In this document: piece after piece, positions 1-7,840 of the stretch
How positions within the stretch are numbered: position 1 is the first letter of the stretch
How the letters are laid out: each line of letters opens with the position of its first letter
Assembly (NCBI GenBank): GCA_016844935.1
Contig: JAERTK010000259.1
Span: forward strand, 1 to 52,826
Direction of reading: 5' to 3'
DNA from: Desulfobacteraceae bacterium
Lineage (GTDB): Bacteria > Desulfobacterota > DSM-4660 > Desulfatiglandales > Desulfatiglandaceae
DNA: 52,826 nucleotides
The notes under the pieces: generated by a model
Database searches by the model: none
What the model saw: only the letters and a program-made list of their open reading frames with translations
Told to the model about the DNA's origin: nothing
Translations under genes and position numbers: made by a program

Positions 1-2
1 CC

Positions 3-434
3 CATGACCGGATTGTCACCGTGGATATGGACCTTTCCATCAGCCTCGATTTTATCCCCGAGGCCTTCCGGTTACTGGATCATTCGCATATGGTCATTGG
101 GAGCAAGATCACGGGAGACCAGCAACGTTCCTGGTCCCGAAAGGCGGCCAGCAACCTCTTTATCCGCCTGGCCGGACGGTTGCTGCACATCAATTATCAC
201 GACTATTCCATTGCGGCCAAAGGGTACCGCAAGGATCTTTTGAAGCGATACCTGCAGTACATTGACGACCACACCTTCTACGTGGTTGAAATCGTTTACC
301 GGGCTTCCCGGGACGGTTACGGGATTTTGGAGATTCCGGTTAATTGCATGGATATGCGGGGGAGTCGCTTTAACCTGCCGAATGAAGGCATCTACAAATT
401 CGGAAACCTGTTCCGGCTGTGGCTGAAAAACTGA
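3..434 (+). CDS. Family 2 glycosyltransferase, C-terminal part (cut by window edge)
   Basis: Open reading frame entering from the left edge and ending at 434. The visible 143 residues begin DRIVTVDMDLS, which resembles the D-x-D-x-S acceptor/metal region of dolichol-phosphate-mannose-synthase-like GT-A enzymes, followed by the usual IP/EAF and 'SKITGDQQRS' stretch. It would transfer a sugar from an NDP- or polyprenyl-linked donor to a lipid acceptor on the cytoplasmic face. No membrane segment is seen in the visible part. The stop lies 5 bases from the stop of the convergent acetyltransferase gene. Next to hopanoid genes it could act on a hopanoid side chain, as HpnI does, but that is only context; an envelope polysaccharide or lipid role is equally possible. 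The real start is outside the window. Confidence 0.7.
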   Translation, partial: HDRIVTVDMDLSISLDFIPEAFRLLDHSHMVIGSKITGDQQRSWSRKAASNLFIRLAGRLLHINYHDYSIAAKGYRKDLLKRYLQYIDDHTFYVVEIVYRASRDGYGILEIPVNCMDMRGSRFNLPNEGIYKFGNLFRLWLKN

Positions 435-439
435 TACCT

Positions 440-1510
440 TCAAACCACATCCGTATCCCCATAAGTGACATGCCAATAATCCAGGTTCTTCGAGGGACTT
501 TTCCCCGCATACCGATACCCCAGTCGCCATGTTTTGGGGTTTATGATTTCAGGGACCCTTTTGAACCCCGCCCGTTTCAGAATTTCCGCTTCCCTCCGGG
601 GGAGGAGACAAGTCAGGAAATCTCCCCCGTGCGCTTTGACGTATTGTCGTGAAAAGGAAAAAATTTCATGAATTACTAAAACCGACCCCATCGGGAAGGG
701 GAACACATCCAACAGAACGCCGAACATCTGGCCTTTTAATGCCATCATCCTGATAACCAAATAGCCCAGCAGTCGTCCATCACATAGAACGGCAAAGGGA
801 CGATAGCCAAATTCGGGGACCGAAAGGTATCGCCATTGAAGGTAGCGTCTGTCTCGAACCTGTATCACCGGGGCTATGGTTGAATGGTTCTGCCAGAGGG
901 CATCAAAGGCTTCGTCAAAATGCTCAATGGGGTTTATGTGAAGCCCTTGAATTTTAGTGGAAAATGAAATGTCAGTATCCGTCTTTATTGGCACCGGAGG
1001 GCTTTTAGGTATTTTGTTAAGCAACGGAAGGGCGCTAAAGATCATGGCCAGGGGTCTTATGGGCATCACCATCAGGGGTATGGTGGGCAGCATCCGCCAG
1101 CCCAGTTTTTCCGTGAAACCGGGCAGGGACTGGTCGTTGGGGAATCCCCATACCCGGTTGATGTTGTATCGGGTTTCCAGGTGATCGTACACTTCACGCG
1201 CAAGAACGGAAAACATGCCCTGACGGCGGTATTCGGGGTGAATCATCGTGTCGCACGAAAACGCCAGCAGGGCTTCTTTGCCGCCAATGACAAATCGGGT
1301 GGGAATGGTCACATATTGGCCCACGATCTCCCCATTTGATTCCGCAAGGAAGCAGATGGCTTTTCCGGAAGGGTTGTCTTGAAACTGCCATTTCCAGGTG
1401 GATTTTTTGAGGCGCACCGGATCCAGATCGCCGAATACCACCCGGCGGAGTTTGAGGATCTGTTTTTCATCGCCATCCCGGTAGGGTCGTATGTGCCATT
1501 TCCGGGTCAT
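440..1510 (-). CDS. GNAT-family N-acetyltransferase
   Basis: 356 residues. An N-terminal GNAT fold is supported by 'HIRPYRDGDEKQILKL' (beta1/alpha1), 'GEIVGQYVTIP' (beta4), and the acetyl-CoA loop 'IHPEYRRQGMFSVLAREVY' with an R-R-x-G-M/x pattern. The C-terminal half (from about residue 190) is a second domain such as those in Eis-like or double-GNAT enzymes; it has no obvious catalytic motif. The protein would be cytoplasmic and acylate an amine or hydroxyl of unknown substrate. Its start codon overlaps the stop of the upstream radical SAM gene by 4 bases (ATGA), so the two are translationally coupled and belong to the hopK-like operon. A role in acylating an aminated hopanoid side chain is conceivable but unproven. 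Confidence 0.75.
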   Translation of the reverse strand: MTRKWHIRPYRDGDEKQILKLRRVVFGDLDPVRLKKSTWKWQFQDNPSGKAICFLAESNGEIVGQYVTIPTRFVIGGKEALLAFSCDTMIHPEYRRQGMFSVLAREVYDHLETRYNINRVWGFPNDQSLPGFTEKLGWRMLPTIPLMVMPIRPLAMIFSALPLLNKIPKSPPVPIKTDTDISFSTKIQGLHINPIEHFDEAFDALWQNHSTIAPVIQVRDRRYLQWRYLSVPEFGYRPFAVLCDGRLLGYLVIRMMALKGQMFGVLLDVFPFPMGSVLVIHEIFSFSRQYVKAHGGDFLTCLLPRREAEILKRAGFKRVPEIINPKTWRLGYRYAGKSPSKNLDYWHVTYGDTDVV

Positions 1511-2892
1511 CCTTTTAGCAGCCTCATGAAAAGCCTTCCCTGGTTCAGATCGGGCCGCATGTGCCGGCGCAGCAGCCCCATGAGATAAGCAGGCCTCAGG
1601 TAGAACCGCATGTACGCTCTTCTGAGGATCGATTTTAAGGTTTTGAGGTCGTGGTCAATGAAATTGAAGTGGGGATACAGGTGCGGGGGGAATGTGCTCA
1701 TATCCAGCCCCGTTTTCCGGGCCAGTGCTGTGCCGGGAAAGGGCACAATCAGGTGGAACGCCGCATAGGTGGGGTTCAGTCGGATGGCCAGCTCAACCGT
1801 GGCGTTCATTTCCCCAAGTGTCTCCCCGGGAAAGCCGAAATTCATGAAGAGGGCCGTTTTGATGCTCGTTTCCCTGGTCAAGTTCAGGGCCCGGACGCAA
1901 TCCTTTACGGTGATCCCTTTTCCGGTTTGACAGAGTATCCTATCGCTTCCCGCTTCAACGCCAAAATGGATCAGGCGGCACCCGGACTTCTTCATCCATG
2001 TTAAAACCTCCCCGTCCACATCCGTCACCCGTGTCTGGCAACACCATCTGATTCCCAGGTTCAGATCCATCAGTGCTTTGCAGAAAGAGATCAGGTGTTT
2101 TCGATTGAGACCGAACTCAAGGTCCATGAAATAGATATTCTGAACCTGGAACTCCCGGTTCACATAACGGACTTCGTCCAGCAGCCGATCCAGACGCTTC
2201 TGTCTGAAACGACGTCCGTACATGCCCAGGTAACAGAAAGTGCAGCCGTGGGGGCACCCCCGCGATCCTTCCAGGATGGCGAATTTTTCCCCCATGAACT
2301 CATAGCGGTATTGATCCATTTTCAAGAGATGGTAGGCGGGACGGGGGAGTTGGTTCAAATCAAGCAGATGGCCCCGGGCGGCTGTTTTGACCAGCCGGCC
2401 CCCCTTGAGGTATGCGATCCCCTGAATATGGGTCGGCGTTTTATCCCCCTTGTCCCCCCCGTCTTCCCGGGCGATCTCAAGGATGGCCTGTTCCGGCTCC
2501 CCCAGGATGGCGGCCCGAGCCCCGCTTTCCCTGAGGATGGCTTCCGGGCGTTCGGTCACATGGGCGCCCATAATGTAGAGGCGGTTTCGCGGAATATGGG
2601 CAAGGGTGTCAAAAAAGAATTGAATGTCCAGGGACGGGCACTGCCACCGGTCATAGGGCGTTGAGGTCACGAACGTTTTTTCAAATCCAGAAGCTAGTCG
2701 GCCCATAGCCGCAGGGGACAACCGGTCCACATTGTTGTCCAGGATCTGTACCGTAAAGCCGTTTTCCATAAGGAGCGCCGCTGCCAGTGCCAGGTCGAGC
2801 GGCTGCCAGATTCTTCTGAACTGCGGCTGCAGCTGCCGCCGGATACCCTGCCAGTGGGGATTGATGAGCAGTATTGTGCGGGGCGTTATCAT
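1507..2892 (-). CDS. B12-binding-domain radical SAM protein (HpnJ-like candidate)
   Basis: 461 residues. Residues 1-150 look like the cobalamin-binding Rossmann domain of class B radical SAM enzymes ('TILLINPHW', 'LYIMGAHVTERPEAIL'). The radical SAM core follows with the CxxxCxxC cluster motif at C213, C217 and C220 ('GSRGCPHGCTFCYLG'), which binds the [4Fe-4S] cluster that cleaves S-adenosylmethionine. The C-terminal tail has no clear domain. Start ATG overlaps the hpnK-like stop by 4 bases. In hopanoid clusters a protein of this type, HpnJ, remodels the ribose/glucosamine side chain; HpnP, another B12 radical SAM protein, methylates C-2. The next-door HpnK homologue favours HpnJ, but the sequence alone does not decide between these and a different hopanoid- or lipid-modifying enzyme. 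Confidence 0.8.
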   Translation of the reverse strand: MITPRTILLINPHWQGIRRQLQPQFRRIWQPLDLALAAALLMENGFTVQILDNNVDRLSPAAMGRLASGFEKTFVTSTPYDRWQCPSLDIQFFFDTLAHIPRNRLYIMGAHVTERPEAILRESGARAAILGEPEQAILEIAREDGGDKGDKTPTHIQGIAYLKGGRLVKTAARGHLLDLNQLPRPAYHLLKMDQYRYEFMGEKFAILEGSRGCPHGCTFCYLGMYGRRFRQKRLDRLLDEVRYVNREFQVQNIYFMDLEFGLNRKHLISFCKALMDLNLGIRWCCQTRVTDVDGEVLTWMKKSGCRLIHFGVEAGSDRILCQTGKGITVKDCVRALNLTRETSIKTALFMNFGFPGETLGEMNATVELAIRLNPTYAAFHLIVPFPGTALARKTGLDMSTFPPHLYPHFNFIDHDLKTLKSILRRAYMRFYLRPAYLMGLLRRHMRPDLNQGRLFMRLLKG

Positions 2893-3755
2893 CGTTCTTT
2901 TCCAAAGGAAGTGGTATTGATGTTGCGCAGTTGGAGCCCTTTTCGAAGATCATGGTTCAACAGGAGCGCCAGGTCATTTTCCCATGAGTAGCGCCAGTGC
3001 CCATACTTGTTTTGTGTGTGGTTGTCCCTTGAACCGGGATGAAGAATGAATTCAACATTGGCGCACGATGGTTTTCCCCTCAGCTTATCCAGAATCCCCA
3101 GTACCAGGGCGCAATCCATTCGTCCTCCGGCGTGCAGAAAACCCACTGAAGGGACAGTCGGTCCTGGGGGAAAACAGCCTCCGGCAGCCAGAACCCGCGT
3201 CCATCCCCTCAATCCGGCCCACTGCAGCAGACGGCCGAAACCGATTTCGGGGATGGTTAAAGCACTAAATGGCGATGGTTCCAATGTGTCACTTCGCATA
3301 AACGGGATATGGTATCGTCGACGCATGTTTCGGGAAACATTAAACAACCCCGGGAAGAGGTGAAGGAACTGGTGGCTGTCCAGGTGGCTGATTTTGATGC
3401 CGGCGTTCAGCACTTTTTCGACCTGGGCGCACCACTCCGCTTCCACCTGCCCATAATCCAGTTTTCGGGAAATAATGGCCCCTAAAATCCGGTTCCGGGA
3501 GGGTAGCAGTCCGTGGCGGGAGACGAGGGTCGACAGGTCTTCAGGTGGCAGCAGAGACGGTTCATCGGAAAGCACCAGGTGAATCCCCACATCCAGACCG
3601 GGATTTTCAAGCGCCAAATCAATGGCTTCTTCCGCCGCTTCACCCACCGCCATGATCGATGTGCTCGTCAACAGACCGTGTTTGAAAGCCCTGATGATCC
3701 CACGGTTGACCCCCTGGGTCAATCCGAAATCATCGCCGTGGAAAATGACTCTCAT
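2889..3755 (-). CDS. hpnK: HpnK-like polysaccharide/hopanoid deacetylase (YdjC/ChbG family)
   Basis: 288 residues, the normal length for the YdjC/ChbG deacetylase family. The N-terminal 'HGDDFGLTQGVNRGI' carries the paired metal-binding aspartates, 'VGIHLVLSDEPSL' the first metal-binding histidine, and 'HLDSHQFLHLFPG' the histidine pair that completes the site. The HpnK branch removes an acetyl group from the N-acetylglucosaminyl side chain of hopanoids to expose an amine. Assignment to HpnK rather than ChbG rests on co-location with squalene-hopene cyclase and an HpnG-like protein and on similarity of the first 70 residues as remembered. It is the second gene of the minus-strand operon, 7 bases after the membrane-anchored protein and overlapping the radical SAM gene. 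Confidence 0.75.
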   Translation of the reverse strand: MRVIFHGDDFGLTQGVNRGIIRAFKHGLLTSTSIMAVGEAAEEAIDLALENPGLDVGIHLVLSDEPSLLPPEDLSTLVSRHGLLPSRNRILGAIISRKLDYGQVEAEWCAQVEKVLNAGIKISHLDSHQFLHLFPGLFNVSRNMRRRYHIPFMRSDTLEPSPFSALTIPEIGFGRLLQWAGLRGWTRVLAAGGCFPPGPTVPSVGFLHAGGRMDCALVLGILDKLRGKPSCANVEFILHPGSRDNHTQNKYGHWRYSWENDLALLLNHDLRKGLQLRNINTTSFGKER

Positions 3756-3762
3756 GGGTCAT

Positions 3763-4584
3763 TTATCCTTTTGTCTTATTACGACTTTTGATGATGAGCG
3801 TCAAAAGCGCTAAAATGAGAATTCCCGCAAGTCCTGCCCATAACCACCGGTACTGGCGGAACAGGTTCTCCGGTTCGATGATTTTGATGACCGCCGTGCA
3901 GACCGCCGTGTGGTGGATGTTTTCCAGATCGTATTCAAAATAGCAGAAAACCGGGTAATCCGCTCCGGGCAGTGCTGAAAAATTGCGGATTTCGAAACCC
4001 AGGTCTTTCTGGGATCTGGGGCCCAGAAGAAAGTTCATTTGCGGCGTGGGCGTTGAGAGTTCTTTCGGCAGCACGAGGGTGGCCAGGGTTTTCTTTTTGG
4101 TGGTCCCCATATTCTTGATGTTCAGGAAGAGTTCGCCGGCTTTACTCATGGCCATATCCTTCCCGGTAACCGCAAGATCGGAATTGACATCGGGTCCAAG
4201 GGCAAATGTCATCCCCGAAAGGGCGGAAAAAGGGTATTGGTTTGCGTCGTGAAAATCCACGGAGACGGTCAGGGGGTATCTCCCCTCTTTGGTTCCTTCA
4301 GCGCTCCTTTCAAAAACGAAAGTGGCTGATCCTGTGGGATCAAGCTGCGGTTTCAGTTTCGAATCGAGGGTTTCCCCCAGGAGTTTCAGGTGAACCTGCA
4401 GATTGTAGGCGGTGGCGGTGCCCTCATTTGTGAGTGCCACTGCCACATGGAGCTGGTTTCCGGTGGTTTGGACAGTGGTTTGTGTCTTAATTTTGAGGAT
4501 GCCGGCAAAGGACGGTGTTGCACCAAACAGTGACACGAGAAAGATTACCAAAATGCCCGAATGAAAACAAAGTTTTCTCTCCAT
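3763..4584 (-). CDS. Exported membrane-anchored protein with CARDB/NEW3-like beta-sandwich repeats
   Basis: 273 residues, not assigned to a named family. A cleavable signal peptide occupies about residues 1-27 ('ILVIFLVSLFGATPSFA'). Two similar extracytoplasmic segments (about 30-130 and 135-235) each carry 'NEGTATAYNL' or 'NIKNMGTTKKKTL' phrases typical of CARDB/NEW3 immunoglobulin-like domains. A single membrane helix near residues 243-264 ('WLWAGLAGILILALLTLII') ends in a basic tail, so the body should face the periplasm. A strong GGGGGAG ribosome-binding site precedes the ATG. It is the first gene of the hopK-like operon and lies 323 bases from divergent shc. Its role is unknown; a scaffold for hopanoid transport or placement is a guess from position only. 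Confidence 0.7.
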   Translation of the reverse strand: MERKLCFHSGILVIFLVSLFGATPSFAGILKIKTQTTVQTTGNQLHVAVALTNEGTATAYNLQVHLKLLGETLDSKLKPQLDPTGSATFVFERSAEGTKEGRYPLTVSVDFHDANQYPFSALSGMTFALGPDVNSDLAVTGKDMAMSKAGELFLNIKNMGTTKKKTLATLVLPKELSTPTPQMNFLLGPRSQKDLGFEIRNFSALPGADYPVFCYFEYDLENIHHTAVCTAVIKIIEPENLFRQYRWLWAGLAGILILALLTLIIKSRNKTKG

Positions 4585-4907
4585 AGTCTAAAGAACTCCC
4601 CCTTTTTCTTTAATCCGTAATGCTGATGTTCCGGGGAGTATAAACACATGGGGGTATTTTTGCACGCCAATTCCGGTACTTTAATGCCGGAATTCCTTGA
4701 AAAAGCGCCATCCGGTATTACACTTTGTCTTTAAAATGGATCTGGCCAGGTATAAGGGCATGAAAATAATCATTAATTAATCGTGAAAGATCAGGATATG
4801 CCATTATGGCAAAGTAAAAGAGAGAATACATCGATTTTACTTGAATTTTGATGGGTAGTCATATATAGGTTCCGTATTAGTCTTTTTTGGGAGACACCAT
4901 AATTTAA
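4585..4907. promoter_or_regulatory. Divergent control region between the hopK-like operon and shc
   Basis: 323 bases with no convincing gene. It holds a perfect 8-bp inverted repeat, AATTCCGG at 4669-4676 and CCGGAATT at 4687-4694, separated by 10 bases and not followed by a T run, so an operator or cruciform is more likely than a terminator. A weak plus-strand promoter is possible at TTGAAT 4841-4846 and TATATA 4862-4867 (15-base spacer). A GGGAGA ribosome-binding site precedes the shc ATG. No riboswitch could be recognised. Confidence 0.4.
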
Positions 4908-6974
4908 ATGAACCAGCGCATCCGCACGGCCTTGAAAGTTCTGACCAATCCGAAAAAATGGACCGGTACCCCCGGAATACCCCATTTGCCCCGTTATGAA
5001 GAGGCAGATCCCGGTCTGCCTGCAACCCCTCTGTTCGCCGTGGAGCGCTTGAATGAATCCATTCGAAGGACCAGAGATCGATTTCTTAATATCCAGAATG
5101 AAAAAGGGTATTGGGTGTTTGATCTGGAAGCGGACGCGACCATCCCTTCGGAATACATTTTGCTCCAGAGATTTCTGGGGCGCGAAATTCCCGAAGATCT
5201 CAAGGTCAGGATTGCCCATTATCTGCGCAACCGGCAGCTCCCAAATGGCGCATGGCCGCTTTATTACGAAGGTGAAGGCAATATCAGCGCTTCCATCAAG
5301 GCCTATCTTGCTTTGAAGCAATTGGGAGACTCCCCCGATGCGCCCCATATGACCAGGGCCAGAGCCTTTGTACTGGCACAGGGCGGGGCTGCGGAAGCCA
5401 ATGTGTTTACGCGCATTATGCTGGCGTTATTCGGGCAGATTCCCTGGGAAACCACGCCGGCAATGCCCATCGAGATCATGCTCCTGCCCCAATGGTTTTT
5501 CTTTCACCTCAACAAAATTTCTTACTGGTCGAGAACCGTCATTGTTCCGCTTCTCATTCTCTACGCCAAGAGGCCGGTGTGCCGCCTGGAGCCGGAAGAA
5601 GGCGTTTCGGAACTTTTTGTTTCGCCTCCACATGAACTTCAGCACCTGGACCGGTTTGTTCCGGGCAGTTTTTTTAAAAACTGTTTATTGCTTCTGGACC
5701 GGGCGCTAAAGAAAACTGACCCCATGATGCCCCGGGTGCTGAGGAAAAAAGGCCTCAGACTGGCTGAAACCTGGACCCGTGAGCGGATGAGGGGCGAGGG
5801 CGGTATCGGCGCCATATTCCCCGCCATGGCCAATGCCGTGATGGCGTTGAAGGTGCTGGGGTATTCGGATGACCATCCCGATGTTGCCCGGGGGACCCAG
5901 GCCATAGAAGATCTGCTGGTCACCCATGGCGACGAAAGCTACTGCCAGCCGTGCCTGAGCCCCATATGGGATACCTGTTTAAGCCTTTCCGCCGTCCTTG
6001 AAGGGGGCCTTGAGGTAAAACATGATGCGGTCCAAAACGCCGTTCGGTGGCTTTTTAAACAGCTGATTCTTGTTCCTGGGGATTGGGTTTACAGAGCGCC
6101 GGATCTAACGCCTGCCGGATGGGCTTTTCAGTTCGAAAACACCTTTTATCCGGATGTGGACGACACGCCCATGGTTCTGATGGCGCTGTTGCGAGCCGGG
6201 GCTTTAGACGATGATAAATATCGGGATAAAATCGCCAAAGCCGTGAACTGGGTGATCGGTATGCAGAGTTCCGATGGCGGCTGGGGCGCTTTTGATATTG
6301 ACAACAACTATCTCTACTTAAACGAGATTCCTTTTGCCGATCATGGGGCGCTCCTCGATCCCGGCACATCTGATTTGACGGGCCGGTGCATTGAACTCTT
6401 GGCCATGTTGGGATACAGATCTGATTTCCCCCCCATTCATAGAGCACTTGATTTCCTTAAACGGGAACAGGAAGATTGCGGGGCCTGGTTCGGGCGCTGG
6501 GGTGTCAATTACATTTATGGCACATGGTCTGTACTCAAAGGGTTGGGACGTTTGGGGGAAGATCCCTCCCAGCCTTACATCCGACGGGCCGTTCAATGGT
6601 TGAAATCCTGCCAGAATTCAGATAACGGCTGGGGTGAGACCTGTTATTCCTATACGGATCCCACCCTTGCGGGAAATGGCAAGAGCACCCCTTCTCAGAC
6701 CGCTTGGGCGCTTCTGGGGCTCATGGCTGCCGGTGAAGTGAAAAGCGCCGCGGTGCAGCGGGGCGTTCACTACCTGATCAACCAGCAGGACGAAGAGGGA
6801 AAATGGGATGAAAAGCTTTACACCGGTACGGGCTTTCCCAGTGTGTTTTACCTGCGTTACCATGGGTATGGCCAGTTCTTTCCCCTTTGGGCACTGGGTG
6901 AATACCGTCGATTGCGCATGGAAAAAATGACCCTTCAAGAAGAAGTTACCCTGAAACATCCTGCCGACCTATAG
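4908..6974 (+). CDS. shc: Squalene-hopene cyclase
   Basis: 688 residues, somewhat longer than the usual 630-680. It cyclises squalene to hopene/hopanol in the cytoplasmic membrane. The catalytic acid motif DVDD is at residues 416-419, followed by TP, as expected for the protonating DxDD. Several QW repeats are visible, for example QSSDGGWG at 453-460, 'RKQ...NGAWPLYYEGEGN' near 110-125 and 'QNSDNGWGETCYSY' near 570-583. The C-terminal 'GYGQFFPLWALGEYRR' is a family hallmark. The ATG follows GGGAGA. The last 20 residues are a non-conserved tail, and the TAG stop overlaps the first two bases of the inverted repeat described below. The hpnG-like gene follows in the same direction. The symbol shc (hpnF) is secure. 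Confidence 0.97.
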   Translation: MNQRIRTALKVLTNPKKWTGTPGIPHLPRYEEADPGLPATPLFAVERLNESIRRTRDRFLNIQNEKGYWVFDLEADATIPSEYILLQRFLGREIPEDLKVRIAHYLRNRQLPNGAWPLYYEGEGNISASIKAYLALKQLGDSPDAPHMTRARAFVLAQGGAAEANVFTRIMLALFGQIPWETTPAMPIEIMLLPQWFFFHLNKISYWSRTVIVPLLILYAKRPVCRLEPEEGVSELFVSPPHELQHLDRFVPGSFFKNCLLLLDRALKKTDPMMPRVLRKKGLRLAETWTRERMRGEGGIGAIFPAMANAVMALKVLGYSDDHPDVARGTQAIEDLLVTHGDESYCQPCLSPIWDTCLSLSAVLEGGLEVKHDAVQNAVRWLFKQLILVPGDWVYRAPDLTPAGWAFQFENTFYPDVDDTPMVLMALLRAGALDDDKYRDKIAKAVNWVIGMQSSDGGWGAFDIDNNYLYLNEIPFADHGALLDPGTSDLTGRCIELLAMLGYRSDFPPIHRALDFLKREQEDCGAWFGRWGVNYIYGTWSVLKGLGRLGEDPSQPYIRRAVQWLKSCQNSDNGWGETCYSYTDPTLAGNGKSTPSQTAWALLGLMAAGEVKSAAVQRGVHYLINQQDEEGKWDEKLYTGTGFPSVFYLRYHGYGQFFPLWALGEYRRLRMEKMTLQEEVTLKHPADL

Positions 6975-7065
6975 GGGACGTTCTTTATATCTTTACATTT
7001 CACGTAAAGTGTTTCCACATGATGAGTTTGATGCATGAAATGTAAAGATATAAAGAACGTCCCCT
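6973..7065. repeat. Perfect 30-bp inverted repeat element between shc and hpnG
   Basis: Two 30-bp arms, 6973-7002 and 7036-7065, are exact reverse complements and flank a 33-base loop. Each arm begins AGGGGACGTTCTTTATATCT on its outer side. The element has no open reading frame. Its outer edge supplies the last two bases of the shc TAG stop, and its right arm supplies all but the first base of the hpnG ATG. The size and layout resemble the long palindromes moved by REP-associated (IS200-like) tyrosine transposases or small MITEs. That is an inference; no transposase and no second copy was found in this window. Confidence 0.85.
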
Positions 7066-7823
7066 CCTTTGAATCAATCGGTATCGTCACCGCGCTTCCG
7101 GGCGAGGCACGGGCGTTGGTGGGACGTTGTTCCCGGGACAAGACCGGTGGGTTTTCCCATCGCCGGGCAGTTTTGACAGACGGCACAGGTCTGGTGGTTG
7201 TTCAGTCGGGTATGGGGATGGACAACGCCTTTTCTGCCGCCCATTGGCTGGTGAAAAAGGGCGTGGGGGCCTTGGGATGTTTCGGCGTTTCAGGCGGCCT
7301 GGATCCCGGGTTGGGGATTGGCGATCTGGTGATTGCGGATTCGGTCTTCATGGAACGGGATGACGAGATTTCCCCGGTTTGGAAAAGGGGCGGGCGAAAG
7401 TCCGAAGCGACTTTTTCGTGCCTGGAAGCCCAAGGCGTAACCGCTCGCTGGGGGTCGATCCTTACGGTAAGAGAGGCGGTCTTGAGCGCGGCGGGTAAAC
7501 GGGCGCTTTTTGACCGAACCGGCGTAACGGCAGTGGATATGGAGTCAGCCGCTGTGGCGCGTGCCGCAGAGCAATCGGGGCTCCCTTTTTTTGCCATTCG
7601 GGCCATCTGTGATCCCGCGGATGTGTCCATCCCGGAATCCCTGTTTCAATGTGTTGACCACAAAGGTCGTCCCCGGGTTTCCTACCTTCTCGGGCTGATT
7701 ATCCGAAAGCCTGTTCTAATATCTCACTTGCTCCGTATGAAAAGAGATTTTATCGCGGCCCTGGCAAACGCTTCCCATGTGCTGCAGTGCATGTCGGAGA
7801 TGCACATCCTTCCTGCCCCCTGA
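7035..7823 (+). CDS. hpnG: HpnG-like nucleoside phosphorylase (hopanoid-associated)
   Basis: 262 residues of the PNP/UDP phosphorylase superfamily. 'IGIVTALPGEARALVG' is the N-terminal strand, 'GMGMDNAFSAAHWL' and 'LGCFGVSGGLDPGLGIGDLVIAD' form the phosphate/ribose region, and 'AVDMESAAVARAAEQSGLPFFAIRAICDPAD' carries the Met-Glu and catalytic Asp of the family. HpnG releases adenine from adenosylhopane to give the ribosyl precursor of extended hopanoids. The adenosylhopane synthase HpnH is not in this window. The only in-frame start upstream of the conserved core is the ATG at 7035, which lies inside the inverted repeat and has no good ribosome-binding site. The first 11 residues therefore come from repeat DNA, and expression may be altered compared with relatives. 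Confidence 0.85.
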   Translation: MKCKDIKNVPSFESIGIVTALPGEARALVGRCSRDKTGGFSHRRAVLTDGTGLVVVQSGMGMDNAFSAAHWLVKKGVGALGCFGVSGGLDPGLGIGDLVIADSVFMERDDEISPVWKRGGRKSEATFSCLEAQGVTARWGSILTVREAVLSAAGKRALFDRTGVTAVDMESAAVARAAEQSGLPFFAIRAICDPADVSIPESLFQCVDHKGRPRVSYLLGLIIRKPVLISHLLRMKRDFIAALANASHVLQCMSEMHILPAP

Positions 7824-7840
7824 CAACTGCCCCTTTATCT

